From the NCBI RefSeq assembly GCF_040151475.1, contig NZ_JBDKWG010000102.1, positions 17,604-81,603 on the forward strand: a stretch of 64,000 bases of DNA. The letters run 5' to 3'. Below, piece after piece: positions 53,177-61,201 of this stretch (its first letter is position 1; each line of letters begins with the position of its first letter). A program made the translations under genes and the position numbers. The stretch comes from CAXBNB01 sp040151475 (GTDB lineage Bacteria; Bacteroidota; Bacteroidia; Cytophagales; Cyclobacteriaceae). The notes beneath the pieces were generated by a model that saw nothing but the letters and a program-made list of their open reading frames with translations, was not told where the DNA came from and did not search any database.

Positions 53177-55456
53177 TTACCCCAATACCCTCAACTTGGC
53201 AAAAGACAACAATAATGTCTTGTCGCCTGCTTTTTCGAAAGAAATATGTGCTTTTCGATTGGTTCCCTGTACCTCCATTTTGGTTACTGTGCCAAAGCCG
53301 AATTTCGGATGCTCCACTTTCATTCCTTCTGCCAGGCCTGAAGTATCTGATGGAGCAAAATTTGCAGAGGGTTTGTGTACGATTGCATTGGGAGAAGGCC
53401 TTGAAGCAGTGCTCTGTACATTGGAAATAAAGCTCCTGGTAGTATGGTTGCTTTCCCTTGTCAACGCAGGAGGAGTAAAAGAATTGGAATACTTCTGGCT
53501 CACCCTGATAAAATCCTTATCAATTTCCTCTAAAAACCGACTGGGTTCACATGTTTTCAAACTACCAAAACGATACCGGGTCAATGCATAACTCAGTGTC
53601 AACTTAATTTCTGCCCGGGTAATAGCCACATAAAACAACCTGCGTTCTTCCTCAAGGTCATCTCTGGAACTCAACATCATTTGAGAAGGAAATAAGTCCT
53701 CCTCCATTCCTACCAGATATACATGTTTAAACTCCAACCCCTTGGCCATATGAATAGTCATAAGGGTTACAAAATCAGTATCATTTTTATCCTGACTATC
53801 AGCATCTGTAAGCAGAGCAATTTCCTGTAGAAATGAAGCCATCGACTTGTCCTCTGTTTCCGGATTGTCCACAAACTCTTTGATACCATTCAGTAATTCC
53901 TGCACGTTTTCATATCTGCTTCTGCCCTCGATGGTTTTGTCATCGTAAAGCTCTTTCAGTAGCCCTGAGTTTTTGGCTATTTGAGAAGCCGCTTCAAAAG
54001 CATCCTTTTTTTCGATAGCCAAAATGCATCCCTTAATTAAGGTGACAAAATCAGCTATGGCATTGGCTATTCTCCCAGAAAGGTACTTGTTGGCTTGCTG
54101 CATCACTTCCCAAACGGTAATATTATTCTCAGCAGCTGCCACCATCAGTTTGTCAACCGAACTGTCGCCTATTCCTCTTTTAGGAAGATTAATGATTCTT
54201 CTAAACGCCTGTTCATCATTTTGATTAACAGCATATCGGATGTACGACAATACATCCTTGATTTCTTTTCTCTGGTAAAAAGAAACCCCACCAACTATCC
54301 TGTACTTGATATTGTTTCTGCGTAGGGCTTCTTCCATTGATCTGGATTGGCTGTTTGTCCTGTACAAAATAGCAAAATCAGAATTATGAAGCTGATTATT
54401 GACCTTATCTTCAAAAATGGCTGAAGCAACTAATTTTCCTTCTTCATTGTCAGTAGTTGCCCTAATCACATCAATCAACTCTCCGGTGTTGTTGTCTGTC
54501 CACACACTTTTTTGAAGTTGTGACTTATTCCGGCCTATTACCGAATTGGCAGCATTGACAATGTTCTTTGTAGATCTATAGTTCTGCTCTAGTTTAATTA
54601 CTTTCAGTTCCGGGTAGTCTTTCTCAAAATTGAGAATGTTTTGAATATTGGCTCCACGAAAAGCGTAGATACTCTGAGCATCATCACCCACCACGCAGAT
54701 ATTTCTCCTGACTGAAGCCAGTTTTTTCGTGATCACATATTGGGACACATTGGTATCCTGAAACTCATCTACCAGTACATATTGAAACCGTTGTTGATAC
54801 TTATTCAATACATCTATATGGTCACGAAATAACACATTGGTATAGAAAAGCAGGTCGTCAAAATCCATAGCATCTGCTTTAAAACAACGCTGGACATATT
54901 CTTTGTAGATCCTACCCATTTCAGGTTTTCTATTGTCTATGTCATCCTGCATATAAATAGGATTACTGGTATATTCCTGCCACGACACCAACCTGTTTTT
55001 TGCTCCGGAAATCCTACTATACACCACATTGGCTTTATACACTTTGTCATCAAGATTAAATTCCTTAACAATTGCCCGGAGCAAAGACTTGGTATCGTCT
55101 GAATCATAAATAGTGAAGTGGCTGGGAAACCCAAGCTTATGAGCTTCTGCTCTTAAAATTCTGGAAAAAACGGAGTGAAAAGTACCCATCCACAAATTTC
55201 GGGCGTCTCCACCTACTATTTGCTCAATCCTTCCTCTCATTTCTTTTGCCGCCTTGTTGGTAAAAGTTAGCGAAAGAATCGAAAATGGATCTACACTGTG
55301 TTTTTTAATTAAATGAGCTATTCGGGTAGTAAGCACCCTGGTTTTTCCCGATCCTGCACCAGCAATGATCATACTTGGCCCTTCTACACTCAGTACACCC
55401 TCTTTCTGGGGTTCATTCAAATCTTTAAGATATGGGAATTCCTCTGTTTCAGACAT
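53177..55456 (-). CDS. pcrA: UvrD/PcrA-type DNA helicase
   Basis: A 759-residue superfamily 1A helicase. The sequence contains the Q motif LNEPQKEGV, Walker A GAGSGKTRV (about 33-41), SLTFTNKAAKEMRGRI, motif II DEFQDTN (about 231-237), motif III VVGDDAQSIYAFRGA, motif IV LEQNYRSTKNI, motif V TIHMAKGLEFKHVYLVGMEE and motif VI EERRLFYVAITRAE. The C-terminal about 50 residues (GMKVEHPKFGFGTVTKMEVQ) form the Tudor-like domain by which PcrA meets RNA polymerase. It unwinds DNA in repair and removes obstacles ahead of replication. It is divergent from the GNAT gene. Confidence 0.95.
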   Translation of the reverse strand: MSETEEFPYLKDLNEPQKEGVLSVEGPSMIIAGAGSGKTRVLTTRIAHLIKKHSVDPFSILSLTFTNKAAKEMRGRIEQIVGGDARNLWMGTFHSVFSRILRAEAHKLGFPSHFTIYDSDDTKSLLRAIVKEFNLDDKVYKANVVYSRISGAKNRLVSWQEYTSNPIYMQDDIDNRKPEMGRIYKEYVQRCFKADAMDFDDLLFYTNVLFRDHIDVLNKYQQRFQYVLVDEFQDTNVSQYVITKKLASVRRNICVVGDDAQSIYAFRGANIQNILNFEKDYPELKVIKLEQNYRSTKNIVNAANSVIGRNKSQLQKSVWTDNNTGELIDVIRATTDNEEGKLVASAIFEDKVNNQLHNSDFAILYRTNSQSRSMEEALRRNNIKYRIVGGVSFYQRKEIKDVLSYIRYAVNQNDEQAFRRIINLPKRGIGDSSVDKLMVAAAENNITVWEVMQQANKYLSGRIANAIADFVTLIKGCILAIEKKDAFEAASQIAKNSGLLKELYDDKTIEGRSRYENVQELLNGIKEFVDNPETEDKSMASFLQEIALLTDADSQDKNDTDFVTLMTIHMAKGLEFKHVYLVGMEEDLFPSQMMLSSRDDLEEERRLFYVAITRAEIKLTLSYALTRYRFGSLKTCEPSRFLEEIDKDFIRVSQKYSNSFTPPALTRESNHTTRSFISNVQSTASRPSPNAIVHKPSANFAPSDTSGLAEGMKVEHPKFGFGTVTKMEVQGTNRKAHISFEKAGDKTLLLSFAKLRVLG

Positions 55457-55544
55457 TTTTGCAAGTTACAATTAGTACCATAAAATTTTATAGTATCAAC
55501 TTTAAAAATCTAATTTTACTTCACATCACCAAGTACAACAGCCA

Positions 55545-56000
55545 ATGATCAAAATAAGAAAAGCCAATTTGTCAGACAAAAAATTCATTGTCAGTTTTCA
55601 ATTGAACATGGCTATGGAAACAGAAAACTTAAAACTGGATGAGCAAACGGTAATCCAGGGTGTCACACGGGTCTTATCCGATCCTTCCAAAGGTCAATAC
55701 TTTGTAGCGGAAACCAATGACAATGTCATTGGAAGTTTATTGACTACTTATGAATGGAGCGATTGGAGAAATGGCACTACGCTGTGGATCCAATCAGTTT
55801 ATGTTGACACCAGCCACAGAGGCAATGGAGCTTACAAAGCATTGTATGCCCATGTGAAATCAATGGTTCAAAGTGATCCCAACTACACTGGTATTAGGTT
55901 ATATGTCCACAAGGGCAATGAAAAAGCAAAGAAAGTATATACCAATCTGGGCATGAACGGAGAACACTATGAGTTGTATGAATGGATGAAAGAAAGCTAA
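55545..56000 (+). CDS. GNAT-family N-acetyltransferase
   Basis: A 151-residue single-domain GNAT protein. The acetyl-CoA loop is SHRGNGAYKALYAHV (about 90-104), after the beta strand IQSVYVDT. The C-terminal GIRLYVHKGNEKAKKVYTNLGMNGEHYELYEW is the usual motif B. It acetylates an amino group of a small molecule or protein. The acceptor cannot be predicted. It is transcribed away from the helicase gene and converges on rhlE, with a perfect palindromic terminator between. Confidence 0.92.
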   Translation: MIKIRKANLSDKKFIVSFQLNMAMETENLKLDEQTVIQGVTRVLSDPSKGQYFVAETNDNVIGSLLTTYEWSDWRNGTTLWIQSVYVDTSHRGNGAYKALYAHVKSMVQSDPNYTGIRLYVHKGNEKAKKVYTNLGMNGEHYELYEWMKES

Positions 56001-56003
56001 AAT

Positions 56004-56033
56004 ATGCATCAAGAGTTTAACCTCTTGATGCAT
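56004..56033. terminator. Bidirectional palindromic terminator between GNAT and rhlE
   Basis: ATGCATCAAGAG (56004-56015) and its perfect complement (56022-56033) form a 12-bp stem with a 6-nt loop. It lies in the 45-nt gap between two convergent stops, 3 nt from the GNAT stop and 12 nt from the rhlE stop. Flanking U-runs are weak. Confidence 0.75.
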
Positions 56034-56045
56034 CGTACTTCCTTG

Positions 56046-57290
56046 TTAAGCTCTATTTCCTTTAGGCTTTCTCCTGAAATTCCTGTTTCCTCCCTGAGAT
56101 TTTGGTTTCCTAAAATGATTGTTGCTTTTAGGTTTTTCACTTGCAGGCTGTGGATTATTACCTGGCTCAAACCCTTCTATAACCTCTTGAGGCAAAGATT
56201 GTTTTAACAGTTTTTCGATTCCTCTTACCAAATCCATTTCATCATGACTTACCAATGAAACAGCTTCACCACTCGCTCCGGCTCTTCCGGTACGACCTAT
56301 TCTATGAACATAATCTTCAGCCACATTTGGCAATTCAAAATTGATAACATGAGGCAGCAACGGTATATCCAATCCACGAGCAGCAATATCTGTAGCTACC
56401 AATACCCTTACAGTACCTTTCTTAAATCCATCCAAAGCTTTAGTCCTGGCATTTTGGCTTTTGTTGCCATGAATGGCCGCAGAAGTAATTCCGCTTTTCT
56501 CCAGTTTTTCACTGAGCCTGTTAGCTCCATGCTTGGTTCTGGTAAAAACCAATACCTGCTGCCAATCTCCTTCGGAAATCAACTTTACGACCAAGGCTGG
56601 TTTTCTCCCTTTGTCCACATGAAACACCTTCTGTATTATTTTTTCTACAGTAGTATTCTCCGGAGTAGCTTCCACGGTAACCGGGTTTTGAAGAAATCCA
56701 TTGGCCAATTCCTTGATCTCCTTAGAAAAAGTAGCCGAAAACAATAAATTCTGCCTTTTAGCAGGCATCAGGTTGAGGATTTTTTTGATGTCTCTCAAAA
56801 ACCCCATGTCAAGCATACGATCCGCCTCATCCAAAACCAGTATCTCAACACTGTTTAAAGACAATACCTTTTGATTGAGTAGATCCAGCAATCTACCCGG
56901 AGTAGCTACCAAAACGTCCACCCCGTTTCTGAGTGCAGTGACCTGAGGATTTTGATTTACTCCCCCAAAAATCACAGTAGATTCAATGTTCAAAAACTCA
57001 CTGTATTCCTTTACATTGGCAAATACCTGTGCAGCCAATTCCCTTGTAGGAGTCAGTATGAGAGCTCGCAACGGTCTTCTTCGCATTTGCTTACCCTCAG
57101 ATAAAATCTGAAGTAGTGGCAATGTAAATCCTGCCGTTTTACCAGTTCCTGTTTGAGCAGAAGCCAAAACATCTTTTCTTTCTAATATAAACGGTATTAC
57201 TTTTTCCTGAATAGGTGATGGTGTTGTATATCCTTTTTTGTTGACAGCATGCAACACGGAAACGGATAATCCTAATGATTCAAATGACAT
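56046..57290 (-). CDS. rhlE: RhlE-type DEAD-box RNA helicase
   Basis: A 414-residue DEAD-box ATPase. Motifs in order: the Q motif region GYTTPSPIQ (about 18-26), Walker A AQTGTGKT (about 44-51), PTRELA, TPGR, DEAD (about 153-156), SAT, the helicase C domain with ARGLDIP and HRIGRTGRAG (about 321-330), then a basic Arg/Lys/Gly/Asn-rich tail (about 375-414) that would bind RNA. It remodels RNA, often during ribosome maturation or cold adaptation. The long upstream region contains two hairpin-forming repeats, which suggests leader-based control. Confidence 0.95.
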   Translation of the reverse strand: MSFESLGLSVSVLHAVNKKGYTTPSPIQEKVIPFILERKDVLASAQTGTGKTAGFTLPLLQILSEGKQMRRRPLRALILTPTRELAAQVFANVKEYSEFLNIESTVIFGGVNQNPQVTALRNGVDVLVATPGRLLDLLNQKVLSLNSVEILVLDEADRMLDMGFLRDIKKILNLMPAKRQNLLFSATFSKEIKELANGFLQNPVTVEATPENTTVEKIIQKVFHVDKGRKPALVVKLISEGDWQQVLVFTRTKHGANRLSEKLEKSGITSAAIHGNKSQNARTKALDGFKKGTVRVLVATDIAARGLDIPLLPHVINFELPNVAEDYVHRIGRTGRAGASGEAVSLVSHDEMDLVRGIEKLLKQSLPQEVIEGFEPGNNPQPASEKPKSNNHFRKPKSQGGNRNFRRKPKGNRA

Positions 57291-57376
57291 ATATTTTTTT
57301 ATGGAATGCAGGCATTAGAAAATGTTCATAAAACCCATGAACATGCCTGTGTGGTTCATTGTGGCAATTGAAATTA

Positions 57377-57424
57377 CATTTGTATTTAAACCAGCAAATT
57401 TGAATGGCTCTCTAAATACAAATG
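57377..57424 (-). promoter_or_regulatory. Inverted repeat in the rhlE leader region
   Basis: Perfect 12-bp arms CATTTGTATTTA (57377-57388) and TAAATACAAATG (57413-57424) are separated by 24 nt. Together with the smaller ATGTTCAT/ATGAACAT hairpin nearer the gene it would fold in the rhlE transcript leader if transcription starts upstream of 57424. It may instead be a binding site for a dimeric protein. Confidence 0.45.
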
Positions 57425-57544
57425 CAAAGGTACATTAATTCTTCATCAACAACGTGAAAAAAAATAATTGGCATTAAAGAATAATATTTTCCTCAAAATC
57501 CACCTTGTCAATCACTTCTAAAATCTAATGAGACAAAACCTATA

Positions 57545-57585
57545 GTATTTGTGAATATTGATATGGTATTTGTGAATATTGATAT
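57545..57585 (+). repeat. Two-copy tandem repeat with 21-bp period
   Basis: GTATTTGTGAATATTGATAT occurs at 57545-57564 and again, one base further, at 57566-57585. The 21-bp period is two DNA helical turns, placing both copies on the same face. It lies 105-145 nt before the first gene of the operon, as expected for an activator or repressor array. Confidence 0.8.
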
Positions 57586-57645
57586 ACTGTTTTTGCTATG
57601 CAGCAAAATTTAAGTACTTTTCTAACTATTATTTCAACTACTCAG

Positions 57646-57663
57646 GTTCAATATATATTGAAC
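57646..57663 (+). promoter_or_regulatory. Perfect 18-bp palindrome, probable operator
   Basis: GTTCAATATATATTGAAC is a perfect palindrome whose last base is 26 nt before the ATG at 57690. Size and symmetry fit a dimeric HTH regulator (LacI or GntR class). No such regulator gene is in the window. Confidence 0.65.
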
Positions 57664-57689
57664 ATAACCTTATTAATTATTTCAAAAAA

Positions 57690-58385
57690 ATGAAACCAAT
57701 TGTACAAATTTCTCTGGACTTAACCGATATTGACGAAGCACTCGAAACTGCCACAATGGCCATGCGGGCCGGGGTGGACTGGCTGGAAGCAGGTACGCCT
57801 TTGATTCTGGCAGAGGGCTTGCATGGAGTAAGAAAGTTGCGTGAGGCATTTCCAAATACCCCTATTGTAGCAGACCTGAAAACTATGGACGGGGGCTACC
57901 TTGAAGCAGAAATGATGGCTAAAGCCGGAGCTACTCACGTGGTAGTTATGGCCAGAGCACATGAAGAGACTATAAAATGTGTGGTTCAGGCAGGAAAAGA
58001 CCATGGTGTAAAAGTAATGGGCGACAATCTCGGTGCACCGGATATGGTAGCCGCAGCAAAATGGTTGGAAGACTTAGGTTGCGATTATGTAATTCACCAT
58101 ATAGGTTATGATGAAAGAAGAGGTATTGCCGCTCAGGGAAAACGCATGCCTAGCCCACTCGATCAACTTCGTGAAGTGGTAAAGGCAGTAAATATTCCTG
58201 TGCAGGCAGTTGGAGGACTTTCACTGGAGCAAGCCATAGAATGCCCCAAATATGGTGCACCATTGGTTGTATTGGGTGCGCCACTTACTATTGATGCCGA
58301 TGCATTTAAAACGGCATCCGGTAACCTTGAAGAATCACTTAAACTAATCTGTGATGCCATACATGCTCACGGAGATGTCAACTAA
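57690..58385 (+). CDS. HUMPS/OMP-decarboxylase-family protein (hexulose-6-phosphate synthase / keto-gulonate-6-P decarboxylase-like)
   Basis: A 231-residue TIM barrel. I use the ATG at 57690 (MKPIVQISLDLTD), because the frame upstream runs through the palindrome and is not conserved-looking. The suprafamily signature D62-x-K64-x-x-D67 (ADLKTMDGG) is intact, along with WLEAGTP (31-37) and the C-terminal phosphate-gripping VQAVGGLSLEQA...VVLGAPLT. Relatives either join formaldehyde to ribulose-5-P or decarboxylate 3-keto-L-gulonate-6-P. Lack of a neighbouring kinase or phosphohexuloisomerase leaves the reaction open. It is the first gene of a five-gene operon. Confidence 0.85.
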   Translation: MKPIVQISLDLTDIDEALETATMAMRAGVDWLEAGTPLILAEGLHGVRKLREAFPNTPIVADLKTMDGGYLEAEMMAKAGATHVVVMARAHEETIKCVVQAGKDHGVKVMGDNLGAPDMVAAAKWLEDLGCDYVIHHIGYDERRGIAAQGKRMPSPLDQLREVVKAVNIPVQAVGGLSLEQAIECPKYGAPLVVLGAPLTIDADAFKTASGNLEESLKLICDAIHAHGDVN

Positions 58386-58424
58386 AAATAATAATTTACT
58401 GTACTTAACTATACAAAATCAGGA

Positions 58425-59462
58425 ATGGCAACAATAGAAAAAATTCCAGCAGTGGTCAATTTTGCAGAGGAAAAAGGATCTGTAGAGATCAGAGAAATAT
58501 CCAAGCCGGATATCGGTGAAGAAGATGTACTATTAGAAGTAGTAAATGTGGGCGTATGCGGCAGTGACCTCCACCAATGGACTTCCAATCATAGCTGGCC
58601 AGTAAACTATCCTATCGTGCTTGGCCATGAATTTGGTGGACACATAGTCGAGCTTGGCAGTCGTGTAACAGGTTGGAAAGAAGGAGACAAAGTGGTAAGC
58701 GAAACAGCAGCAGTCATCAATCCCAACAGTGCCATGTCTCGAACAGGGCTCTACAACCTGGATCCCGACAGGAAAGGTTTTGGTTATGGTGTTAATGGTG
58801 CTATGACCCGCTTTGTGAAAGTACCAGCCAGGTGCTTACATACAGTACCTGCTCACCTTTCATTTGAAAAAGCATGTTTGACTGAGCCTTGTTGTGTTGC
58901 CTATAATTCTGTGGTAGTTAACTCCAACATCAAGCCGGGAGACCGGGTGATCGTAATTGGTCCGGGAACGATAGGAATCCTTTGTGCAGCAATGGCACGA
59001 CTATGCGGTGCAGAAGTGGCAGTAGTAGGATTAGAAAGCGACAGAAACAGGATAGAAATAGCAAAGCAATATGGTTGTGACGGCATAATAGGAGATGCGT
59101 CTGAATGGGCCAGAGAAAGAGACGGACTCGGCGCAGATTGTATTATTGATGCCGCTGGTGCCAGTGCCACGCTTAAAGTTGCAATGGATTTGGTACGCCC
59201 CAATGGGCAAATTACCAAAGTGGGCTGGGGGCCTCAACCTCTTGGTTTTTCCCTCGATCCATTGGTACAAAAAAATGTGAGGCTTCAGGGAAGCTTTAGC
59301 CACAATTGGCCAATTTGGGAAAAAGTGATTGGTCTTTTGGCAAGTGATACCCTCGACGTGACTCCAATTATCGGTGGAGTTTGGCCTATTACCTCTTGGG
59401 AAGAAGCATTTGAAAAAATGCATAGCGGCCAGGTGGTGAAAAGTGTACTTAAACCAGTATGA
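58425..59462 (+). CDS. Zinc-type medium-chain dehydrogenase lacking structural-zinc cysteines
   Basis: A 345-residue MDR dehydrogenase of the sorbitol/threonine dehydrogenase branch. Catalytic zinc ligands are visible: Cys45 (VCGSD), His68/Glu69 (GHEFGG). The Rossmann motif is VIGPGTIGILCA (about 176-187). The structural zinc lobe is altered: the usual four cysteines are absent from residues 92-117 (SETAAVINPNSAMSRTGLYN), though the SGxYN-like end is kept. It probably oxidises a hydroxyl of a sugar, polyol or sugar acid with NAD(P). It is 39 nt from the gene before and 3 nt from the SDR gene after. Confidence 0.9.
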   Translation: MATIEKIPAVVNFAEEKGSVEIREISKPDIGEEDVLLEVVNVGVCGSDLHQWTSNHSWPVNYPIVLGHEFGGHIVELGSRVTGWKEGDKVVSETAAVINPNSAMSRTGLYNLDPDRKGFGYGVNGAMTRFVKVPARCLHTVPAHLSFEKACLTEPCCVAYNSVVVNSNIKPGDRVIVIGPGTIGILCAAMARLCGAEVAVVGLESDRNRIEIAKQYGCDGIIGDASEWARERDGLGADCIIDAAGASATLKVAMDLVRPNGQITKVGWGPQPLGFSLDPLVQKNVRLQGSFSHNWPIWEKVIGLLASDTLDVTPIIGGVWPITSWEEAFEKMHSGQVVKSVLKPV

Positions 59463-59465
59463 CCT

Positions 59466-60266
59466 ATGCGGTTAGCAGGCAAGATAATCATTGTTACCGG
59501 TAGTACTACCGGGATAGGAAAAGCCATAGCCAAACGCTGTGTAGCTGAAGGTGCCAGAGTGGTAGTCCACGGACTGGAAAAAGACTGGGGGCAATCTATA
59601 CTGGATGAATTAGGAACTGACAATGCAGTGCTTCATATCGAAGAAATAAGTAATGAAGGTACGCCAGATCGTTTGGTTGATCTTGCGGTAAAAACCTTCG
59701 GAAAACTGGATGCCATTGTAAATAATGCCGCTAAGGTGGCTTCTTCCGACATCCACACGACAGACAAGCCATTTCTTCAAAATATTATAGAAATCAATAC
59801 CATAGCACCTTTTCTTCTAACGAAAGCAGCATTACCCCATCTGACTAAAACCCGTGGCTGTGTGCTGAATATCGGATCGATTAACGCTTGGAGCGGTGAG
59901 CCCAATCTATTAGGTTACAGTATGTCGAAGGGAGCTTTGATGACCATGACAAGAAATCTGGGTGATGTGCTCCATAGAGAAAATGGCGTTCGGGTCAATC
60001 AGATCAATCCTGGATGGGTGCTTACAGAGACAGAAATCAAGAGAAAAAAAGAACATGGATTAAAGGAAAACTGGTACGAAGATATTCCTGACACCTACGC
60101 TCCCGCCGGACGGATTTTGTGGCCTGAAGAAATGGCTGCTGCTGCGACCTACTGGCTCTCGGATGAAAGCGGACCAGTAAGTGGGCAAGTCGTTGACTTA
60201 GAGCAACATCCATTAATCGGGCGCAATGCCCCAAAAAATACTACAACAATAAACGTAAAAAAATAA
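59466..60266 (+). CDS. Short-chain dehydrogenase/reductase (SDR)
   Basis: A 266-residue classical SDR. The cofactor motif is TGSTTGIG (11-18), the structural motif NNAA (86-89), and the catalytic residues Ser138, Tyr151 and Lys155 (YSMSK). The C-terminal segment INPGWVLTETEIKRKKEHGLKENW and the final SGQVVDLEQHP are typical for sugar or uronate oxidoreductases rather than fatty-acid enzymes. It starts 3 nt after the MDR gene, so the two oxidoreductases are probably made together and may invert a hydroxyl by an oxidation-reduction pair. Confidence 0.92.
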   Translation: MRLAGKIIIVTGSTTGIGKAIAKRCVAEGARVVVHGLEKDWGQSILDELGTDNAVLHIEEISNEGTPDRLVDLAVKTFGKLDAIVNNAAKVASSDIHTTDKPFLQNIIEINTIAPFLLTKAALPHLTKTRGCVLNIGSINAWSGEPNLLGYSMSKGALMTMTRNLGDVLHRENGVRVNQINPGWVLTETEIKRKKEHGLKENWYEDIPDTYAPAGRILWPEEMAAAATYWLSDESGPVSGQVVDLEQHPLIGRNAPKNTTTINVKK

Positions 60267-60278
60267 GATAAAACTACT

Positions 60279-61169
60279 ATGCCAAAATTAGCTGTATTCC
60301 CAAAAGCCTTTATGAATGCCCTGTGCAACGACGGAACCATGCGGGTAGCCGAATGGATCGAACTTGCCGTGAAACTTGATGTACAGGGACTGGAATGGTA
60401 TGCCGGGTTTCTGGAAATGAAAGATAAAAAAAACTGGTCTGTATTTAGACAAATGGTAGAAGACCATGGGAAAGAAATACCCATGATGTGTTGTTCACCA
60501 GACTTTACCCATCCGGATTTGGCTTTCCGGCAAAAGGAAATAGAAAAACAAAAAAACTGGATAGATATGACATACGCATTGGGTGGAACTTACTGCCGTG
60601 TGTTGTCCGGTCAGAGGCGGCCTGAACTTACGCTGGACGAAGGAGTCAAGTATGCTGCAGAAAGCATCAACGCCTGTTTGCCTTATGCGGAAGAAAGAAA
60701 TATCACGCTCATTATAGAAAACCACTACAAAGACGACTTCTGGGAGTTTCCTGAATTCGCACAAAAAATGGACGTTTTCTGTAAGCTGCTGGATAGTCTG
60801 CACCACCCGCACTTTGGAGTAAACTACGATCCCAGCAATACTTTTCTGGCAGGTGAAGACCCGTTAGAGCTACTATATCGGGTGTCTGATCGTGTGGTCA
60901 CCATGCATGCAAGCGACCGCTACCTCAAAGAAGGTACCATCGAAGATTTACGCAATGAAGAACTTGGTGCTGTAGGGTATGCCAAGCGACTGAGCCATGG
61001 AGAAATTGGTCAGGGACTCAATGACTATGATGCCATTTTCACCGAACTGAAAAGAGTAGGTTTTGACAACTGGATCAGTATTGAAGATGGCGTGGATGGC
61101 ATGGATCAACTGGAAAGAAGTGTTGCATTCCTAAACAAAAAAATTGCCGAGCACTGGCCTGCTCAATAA
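60279..61169 (+). CDS. Sugar phosphate isomerase/epimerase-type TIM-barrel protein
   Basis: A 296-residue xylose-isomerase-like TIM barrel (AP endonuclease 2 superfamily). Metal-binding acidic/His positions are visible in LIIENHYKDDFWEFPE (about 144-159), HFGVNYDPSNTFLAGEDP (about 179-196), VVTMHASDRY (about 207-216) and WISIEDGVDGMDQLERS (about 265-281). Family members are keto-sugar epimerases, isomerases or inosose dehydratases. It follows the SDR by 12 nt. In this operon it could epimerise or isomerise the product of the dehydrogenases. The substrate is unresolved. Confidence 0.88.
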   Translation: MPKLAVFPKAFMNALCNDGTMRVAEWIELAVKLDVQGLEWYAGFLEMKDKKNWSVFRQMVEDHGKEIPMMCCSPDFTHPDLAFRQKEIEKQKNWIDMTYALGGTYCRVLSGQRRPELTLDEGVKYAAESINACLPYAEERNITLIIENHYKDDFWEFPEFAQKMDVFCKLLDSLHHPHFGVNYDPSNTFLAGEDPLELLYRVSDRVVTMHASDRYLKEGTIEDLRNEELGAVGYAKRLSHGEIGQGLNDYDAIFTELKRVGFDNWISIEDGVDGMDQLERSVAFLNKKIAEHWPAQ

Positions 61170-61201
61170 GGTTTACTTGCCTTATTGTAAAAAAGCATAA
61201 A

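Larger units (their letters stand above)
57291..57689. promoter_or_regulatory. Divergent control region between rhlE and the sugar-catabolic operon
   Basis: This 399-nt gap contains no gene. The rhlE side has inverted repeats ATGTTCAT/ATGAACAT (8-bp arms at 57322-57329 and 57337-57344) and CATTTGTATTTA (57377-57388) / TAAATACAAATG (57413-57424). The operon side has two copies of GTATTTGTGAATATTGATAT (57545-57564 and 57566-57585) and the palindrome at 57646-57663. The plus-strand frame open from 57579 across the palindrome is judged noncoding. Confidence 0.6.

Noticed and set aside
57579..57689. Upstream extension of the HPS-like protein
   Set aside because: It would run through the 18-bp palindrome and add a hydrophobic, low-complexity segment absent from the family; ATG at 57690 gives a normal N-terminus.
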